Shown: positions 31,763 to 35,149 of the stretch, in pieces
How positions within the stretch are numbered: the first letter of the stretch is position 1
Layout: each line of letters begins with the position of its first letter
Assembly (NCBI GenBank): GCA_937982515.1
Contig: CALJMB010000312.1
Location: forward strand, 1 to 35,149
Reading direction: 5' to 3'
Source: an uncultured Balneolaceae bacterium
Lineage (GTDB): Bacteria > Bacteroidota > Rhodothermia > Balneolales > Balneolaceae
DNA: 35,149 nucleotides
Translations under genes and position numbers: made by a program
Notes under the pieces: model-generated
Told to the model about the DNA's origin: nothing
Seen by the model: only the letters and a program-made list of their open reading frames with translations
The model's database searches: none

Positions 31763-32506
31763 TCATGCAATAGCTTTTCTCCACACATTAAGCCTGTTAA
31801 ATGAGCGGAGCATGCGGGAGCCATACCAGCTGAACCACTCTCCATCAACCAGCAGGATCCGTACATCGGGGAGAGCGCGTCTAACTTCGGCAACATGCTC
31901 TTCCTTAAATGGGAAAGGTTCGCTGCTCAGCAGTATCAGTTCCGGATTACGGTCGGCGAGGCTGTGCAGCGTTATGTGCGGGTAACGCAGCTGATCTTCA
32001 AATATATTGGTCAGCTTCCAGTGCTGCATGACGTCGTGGATATAGGTATCTCTTCCGACCGTCATCCATGGATCTCTCCAGATGAAATAAGCCGTGCGCA
32101 GCGGAGGTTCATCGGGCCTGTTTTCGAGAGTTTTAGTCATCCGGCTGATCATTTGACCTGCCTGTTTGGCCGCACCAAGTTCTTTTCCCAGTTCATGGAT
32201 GGTGATAAGCGCGTCTTCGATGGTTGAAATATCGGTCAGCCTGACGTTGTGAGTCCGGCTCAGTTCAAGTATATCATCTTTGCGGTTTTCTTCTTTATTG
32301 GCCAATATATAGTCGGGATTAAGACTTGCAATCTTATCCAGTCGCGGGTTCTTTGTACCCCCGATTATCGGGATGCTCTCCACTTTTTGCCTGGGGTGAA
32401 TGCAAAAGCGCGTTCGCCCGACAATAGATTCTTGCAGCCCCAGATCGACAAGCAATTCCGTAAGGCTGGGTACCAGGCTGATAATTCGCTGATGTAAAGG
32501 GGGCAT
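31763..32506 (-). CDS. BtuF-like helical-backbone metal receptor (ABC binding-protein fold)
   Basis: This is a 247-aa protein of the BtuF/TroA-type binding-protein family (cobalamin or iron-siderophore uptake). The blocks RIISLVPSLTELLVDLGL, GRTRFCIHP, IPIIGGTKNPRLDKIASLNPDYILANKEEN and the C-terminal WFSWYGSRM match Bacteroidota-type cobalamin-binding proteins. It has no signal peptide: the only in-frame start is ATG at 32506, with a TAA seven codons upstream, so it appears cytoplasmic. That is unusual for a periplasmic receptor. No permease or ATPase genes adjoin it. The stop codon begins a run of TGATTGAA-type repeats. The ligand is not known. Confidence 0.82.
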   Translation of the reverse strand: MPPLHQRIISLVPSLTELLVDLGLQESIVGRTRFCIHPRQKVESIPIIGGTKNPRLDKIASLNPDYILANKEENRKDDILELSRTHNVRLTDISTIEDALITIHELGKELGAAKQAGQMISRMTKTLENRPDEPPLRTAYFIWRDPWMTVGRDTYIHDVMQHWKLTNIFEDQLRYPHITLHSLADRNPELILLSSEPFPFKEEHVAEVRRALPDVRILLVDGEWFSWYGSRMLRSFNRLNVWRKAIA

Positions 32507-32706
32507 TTGAACGGCTGTTAAAAATTAACTTTATAGCATGCATATATAACGTGTTTACTGATTGGATTCGTTTGGCACCCATTAGAATAACACCTGTAGG
32601 CTCTCTTCCATCCATTTAACCGGAGGACACGTTAAAAATTCCTAAATTAAGCGGGACTAAGTGTATAGAACTTATTTTAACTCTATTATTAACCGGCAGC
32701 ATAAAG

Positions 32707-32733
32707 TCTGGTTTGTTTTTTAGCAAAACCAGA
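32707..32733. repeat. 8-bp hairpin upstream of the serine hydrolase gene
   Basis: TCTGGTTT (32707-32714) and AAACCAGA (32726-32733) form a perfect 8-bp inverted repeat ending 25 bp before the start codon. It may be an operator or a leader hairpin; nothing shows which. Confidence 0.5.
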
Positions 32734-32758
32734 TTGGTATTCATTAAATAAGTTAATT

Positions 32759-34441
32759 ATGGCAAAATTTAACAAAAGCATTTACCCCCTGTTATTAGCA
32801 CTATTATTTTTAACAAATTCTATCGCCGGGGCGCAGGTTTCACAGCAAGAGTTAGAAAATAAAGTAGATGCTATATACCTCAAGGCGAGTGACGCTTCAA
32901 CTCCCGGATCTGCTGTTTTAGTGGTGAAAGACGGGGAGATAGTTTTAAACAAGGGATATGGGCTGGCCAATCTGGAGCATGAGGTACCTGTCACCCCTCA
33001 TACGGTATTTGATCTCGCTTCACTCTCTAAGCAATTTACAGGATATGCAATAGCATTACTTATTGAGCAAGGTAAAATTTCGGCTGATGATGATATCAGA
33101 AAATATATACCTGAGCTGGCAGATTTCGGGCACACAATCAAGATAAGCCATTTAGTTCATCATACCAGCGGGATACGTGATTGGACAAGTACCTTGCCTC
33201 TGGCAGGTTGGTCTTTTGATGATGTTATATCTTTTGACCAGATCCTCCGGATGGCTTATGCCCAGAACACATTAAATTTTGTTCCGGGATCCGAATATAC
33301 CTATTCAAATACCGGCTACAATCTGCTGGCTGAATTAATTCAAAGAGTGACCGGGTCATCCTTTGCTGATTGGATGGATAAAAACATTTTTAAACCGCTT
33401 GAAATGACCAGCACATTCTTCCTGGACGATCATACGGAAGTTATCCCGGAAAGAGCCAGTGGTTATCGGAAGGACAGCCAGGGCCAATTCCATGTTTCAC
33501 CGAACAACCTGACGGCCCTGGGATCCAGCTCTATGTACTCCACAACAACAGATCTTGCCAAATGGGTAATGCATCTGAGTAATCCCGGTGAGGAAAAGAA
33601 ACCTGTAGTTGACCGGATGTATCAACAAGGTGTATTGAATAACGGCAAAACCATTTCCTACGCCTATGGTATCACAGTCGGTACGTTTCGTAACACAAAG
33701 TGGATAGCCCATTCTGGCGGCTGGGCCTCCTTTTCTACTTACCTGGTCCTATTGCCCGAGTATAATACATCTGTTGTTGTGTTGAATAATAATCCAAGAA
33801 GCGCCTATGAGATTGCCCGTGAAATTGCGTCACTATATGTACCAAAGCCCAGCGAAGAAGGTGATCGGCAAGAACGGCCAGCTACACAAGAAAAAGAGAT
33901 AGCGGCTGAAGTACTGGAGGATTATACAGGCATGTACCATTTGGGCACGGTTAAATACCTTAACATCACGCTCGAAGGCCGTCAATTATGGGTCCAGGCA
34001 ACCGATGAAGCTAAATACCCCATGACGGCTGTATCCGACAGTGTATTTACGGTGGAAGGGTATGGCGGACGGGCCATTACATTTCGCAGAGATCAGTCGG
34101 CTAAAGTCACGCATTTGGAATACAATAAAATAACGGCTCCGAAAATGAATGAACACTCAGCCTTTAGCTTAAATAAAGCCAAAGATTATCTCGGAGAATA
34201 TTACAGCGATGAACTTAATACAACATATACTGTAATATCAGAGGGAGGCAAGCTGATGTTCCGGCACTTCCGGCACGGAGATATTAATTTAAAACCCGTG
34301 TGGAACGATGATTTTCTGGCGGGACGATGGTTTATCAGATCAGTGGAATTCAAGCGGGACGAAAATGGTGAAGTTGCCGCTTTTTACATTACAACAACCC
34401 GAGCAAAAAAACAGCGGTTTGTAAAGTTACATAAAGAGTAG
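32759..34441 (+). CDS. Exported class C beta-lactamase-family serine hydrolase
   Basis: This is a secreted or periplasmic serine hydrolase with a beta-lactamase/transpeptidase fold. After a signal peptide (about 1-25, AGA/Q) the domain at about 35-360 has all three active-site motifs: SxxK with Ser88 and Lys91 (LASLSKQFTG), YxN with Tyr182 and Asn184 (YSN), and HSG at 318-320. The C-terminal part (about 385-560) resembles the extra beta-sandwich domain (DUF3471-like) seen in esterase or D-aminopeptidase relatives. At 560 aa it is longer than true beta-lactamases, so a peptidase or esterase role is more likely than antibiotic resistance. It is monocistronic; the substrate is unknown. Confidence 0.9.
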   Translation: MAKFNKSIYPLLLALLFLTNSIAGAQVSQQELENKVDAIYLKASDASTPGSAVLVVKDGEIVLNKGYGLANLEHEVPVTPHTVFDLASLSKQFTGYAIALLIEQGKISADDDIRKYIPELADFGHTIKISHLVHHTSGIRDWTSTLPLAGWSFDDVISFDQILRMAYAQNTLNFVPGSEYTYSNTGYNLLAELIQRVTGSSFADWMDKNIFKPLEMTSTFFLDDHTEVIPERASGYRKDSQGQFHVSPNNLTALGSSSMYSTTTDLAKWVMHLSNPGEEKKPVVDRMYQQGVLNNGKTISYAYGITVGTFRNTKWIAHSGGWASFSTYLVLLPEYNTSVVVLNNNPRSAYEIAREIASLYVPKPSEEGDRQERPATQEKEIAAEVLEDYTGMYHLGTVKYLNITLEGRQLWVQATDEAKYPMTAVSDSVFTVEGYGGRAITFRRDQSAKVTHLEYNKITAPKMNEHSAFSLNKAKDYLGEYYSDELNTTYTVISEGGKLMFRHFRHGDINLKPVWNDDFLAGRWFIRSVEFKRDENGEVAAFYITTTRAKKQRFVKLHKE

Positions 34442-34788
34442 TGGGTGCCGGGATGGGGGAGTGATTAACGGGGGTTGAATTTCCCAGGGCATGTTGGCAT
34501 TCAACGTGTGACGGCCTTTGGGTTAATCCGCCGGTAGCCGGACGGGGTTTGGCGTATCCCTGCGTTACGGTAAAGGGCATAGCGTGAATAGGGAGGACGC
34601 TATGCCCTTTGCGCCATGTAATTTGTGAATCAGTCACCTCACATTCGCACTCACAGGTTGCATGTCAACACGCCCTAAAAAGGATATAATTTTTAAAGTG
34701 TCCAAAATTTTTGTATTAAGCAGAGTGTAAAGGGGTTACCTGTCTTTGTAAAGCTATTATTAAAGCTTGTTGAATTAAGTGGGAATGG
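34442..34788. other. 347-bp gap holding the MITE-like element
   Basis: There is no gene here. Most of the gap is the inverted-repeat element at 34484-34678. The remaining 110 bp before the sigma factor is AT-rich and should contain its promoter; TCTTTGTAAAG at about 34742-34752 is the only notable short motif, and no perfect TAnnTTTG box is seen. Confidence 0.6.
34484..34678. mobile_element. MITE-like element with terminal inverted repeats
   Basis: The left end (34484-34512, starting CCAGGGCATGTTGGCATTC) and the right end (34650-34678, read on the other strand as TTAGGGCGTGTTGACATGC) match at 22 of 29 positions. The element is about 195 bp long with no coding capacity. Inside lies a perfect 14-bp hairpin, AAAGGGCATAGCGT (34572-34585) with ACGCTATGCCCTTT (34597-34610). 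The ends are related to the palindrome at 22748-22798. No parent transposase is in the window. Confidence 0.65.
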
Positions 34789-35149
34789 ATGAAAAAGAAC
34801 AGAAAGGAAGAACTTCAGTGGATAGTCTCTGTCGGGCAAGGAGATCATTGGGCATTTGAAGCGTTGTTCAGGGAGTATTACCTGCCCCTAACGCGTTTTG
34901 CCTGGCGGTATGTAGAGTCAAAAGCCGTTGCGGAAGAGTTGGTGCAAGAGATATTTTCCGAGATATGGGAAGACCGGGCCGAGCTGAATATAACCGAATC
35001 CGTCAGGTCTTATCTTTATAAAGCCGTCAAGCACCGTTCCTTAAACTACCTGAAGCATCAAAGGATACAATACAAATACGATACCCAGTGGATGGATAAA
35101 AGAGAGAAGGTGTCGACTATTGAATACAGAGACCCCGGGCATATAGAAC
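34789..35149 (+). CDS. ECF sigma factor, partial (cut by window end)
   Basis: The first 120 residues of an RNA polymerase sigma factor are present. The gene is open to the window edge. Region 2 is recognisable, with WAFEALFREYYLPLTRFAWRYV, AEELVQEIFSEIWEDR and SYLYKAVKHRSLNYLKHQR. The pattern fits the FecI-like group common in Bacteroidota-type genomes, often paired with FecR-type anti-sigma factors and TonB-dependent receptors downstream; those would lie beyond this window. The start is ATG at 34789; an ATG at 34785 in another frame stops soon. GGGAATGG precedes it without a strong ribosome binding site. Confidence 0.88.
   Translation, partial: MKKNRKEELQWIVSVGQGDHWAFEALFREYYLPLTRFAWRYVESKAVAEELVQEIFSEIWEDRAELNITESVRSYLYKAVKHRSLNYLKHQRIQYKYDTQWMDKREKVSTIEYRDPGHIE

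Noticed and set aside
32759..34441. Antibiotic-resistance beta-lactamase
   Set aside because: The motifs are those of the broad class C fold, but the length and extra C-terminal domain fit esterase or peptidase relatives better.

Overview
The window looks like chromosomal core sequence from a Gram-negative member of the Bacteroidota/Balneolota/Rhodothermota group, most probably Balneolota-like. This is inferred from protein style, with no database search. The supporting signs are a Bacteroidota-type LptD, an MlaE/F/D lipid transporter, a DUF4292 lipoprotein beside a TPR protein and an EnvC-like factor, a subtilase ending in a T9SS-type sorting domain, YpdA, and promoter boxes of the TTTG...TAnnTTTG type. 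No plasmid, phage or CRISPR locus is visible.

Layout. 1-1395: a sensor histidine kinase (+). 1561-5915: a minus-strand run with an ECF sigma factor, a CPBP membrane protease translationally coupled to a LysM/RlpA-like wall protein, a small TPR protein and aroC. 5916-6584: a 669-bp gap with no gene. 6585-13020 (+): mlaE-mlaF-mlaD, a PpiD/SurA-like chaperone and ribD-ribE. 13106-20404 (-): lptD, a DivIC/FtsB-like division protein, a YraN-family protein, a GbsR/MarR-type regulator, an FmdB-like protein lacking most zinc ligands, an aspartate-type aminotransferase and an OmpA-type lipoprotein with six calcium-binding repeats. 20572-21181 (+): tRNA-Ala(GGC) and the SRP 4.5S RNA with its own promoter and terminator. 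21313-23451: ypdA (-) and an acyl-CoA thioesterase (+), separated by a palindrome-rich gap. 23598-32506 (-): a secreted subtilase with EF-hands inserted in the catalytic domain, a 22-bp tandem array, an unknown four-helix membrane protein, then an EnvC-like factor, DUF4292 lipoprotein and TPR protein, then a BtuF-like binding protein. 32759-35149 (+): a class C beta-lactamase-fold hydrolase, a roughly 195-bp MITE-like element and the first part of an ECF sigma factor cut by the window end.

The shared theme is envelope construction: LPS assembly (LptD), phospholipid transport (MlaEFD), periplasmic folding (PpiD-like), wall remodelling (LysM/DPBB, EnvC-like), division (DivIC/FtsB-like), lipoprotein handling (DUF4292) and peptidoglycan anchoring (OmpA lipoprotein). 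I do not see a clear new multi-gene system. The least explained features are non-coding: a family of inverted repeats with a TTAGGGCRTGTKGAYATTC-like end found at two loci, REP-like palindromes, a 22-bp minisatellite, a perfect 15-bp inverted repeat upstream of the GbsR-type regulator, and low-complexity repeats that begin at the stop codons of four genes.
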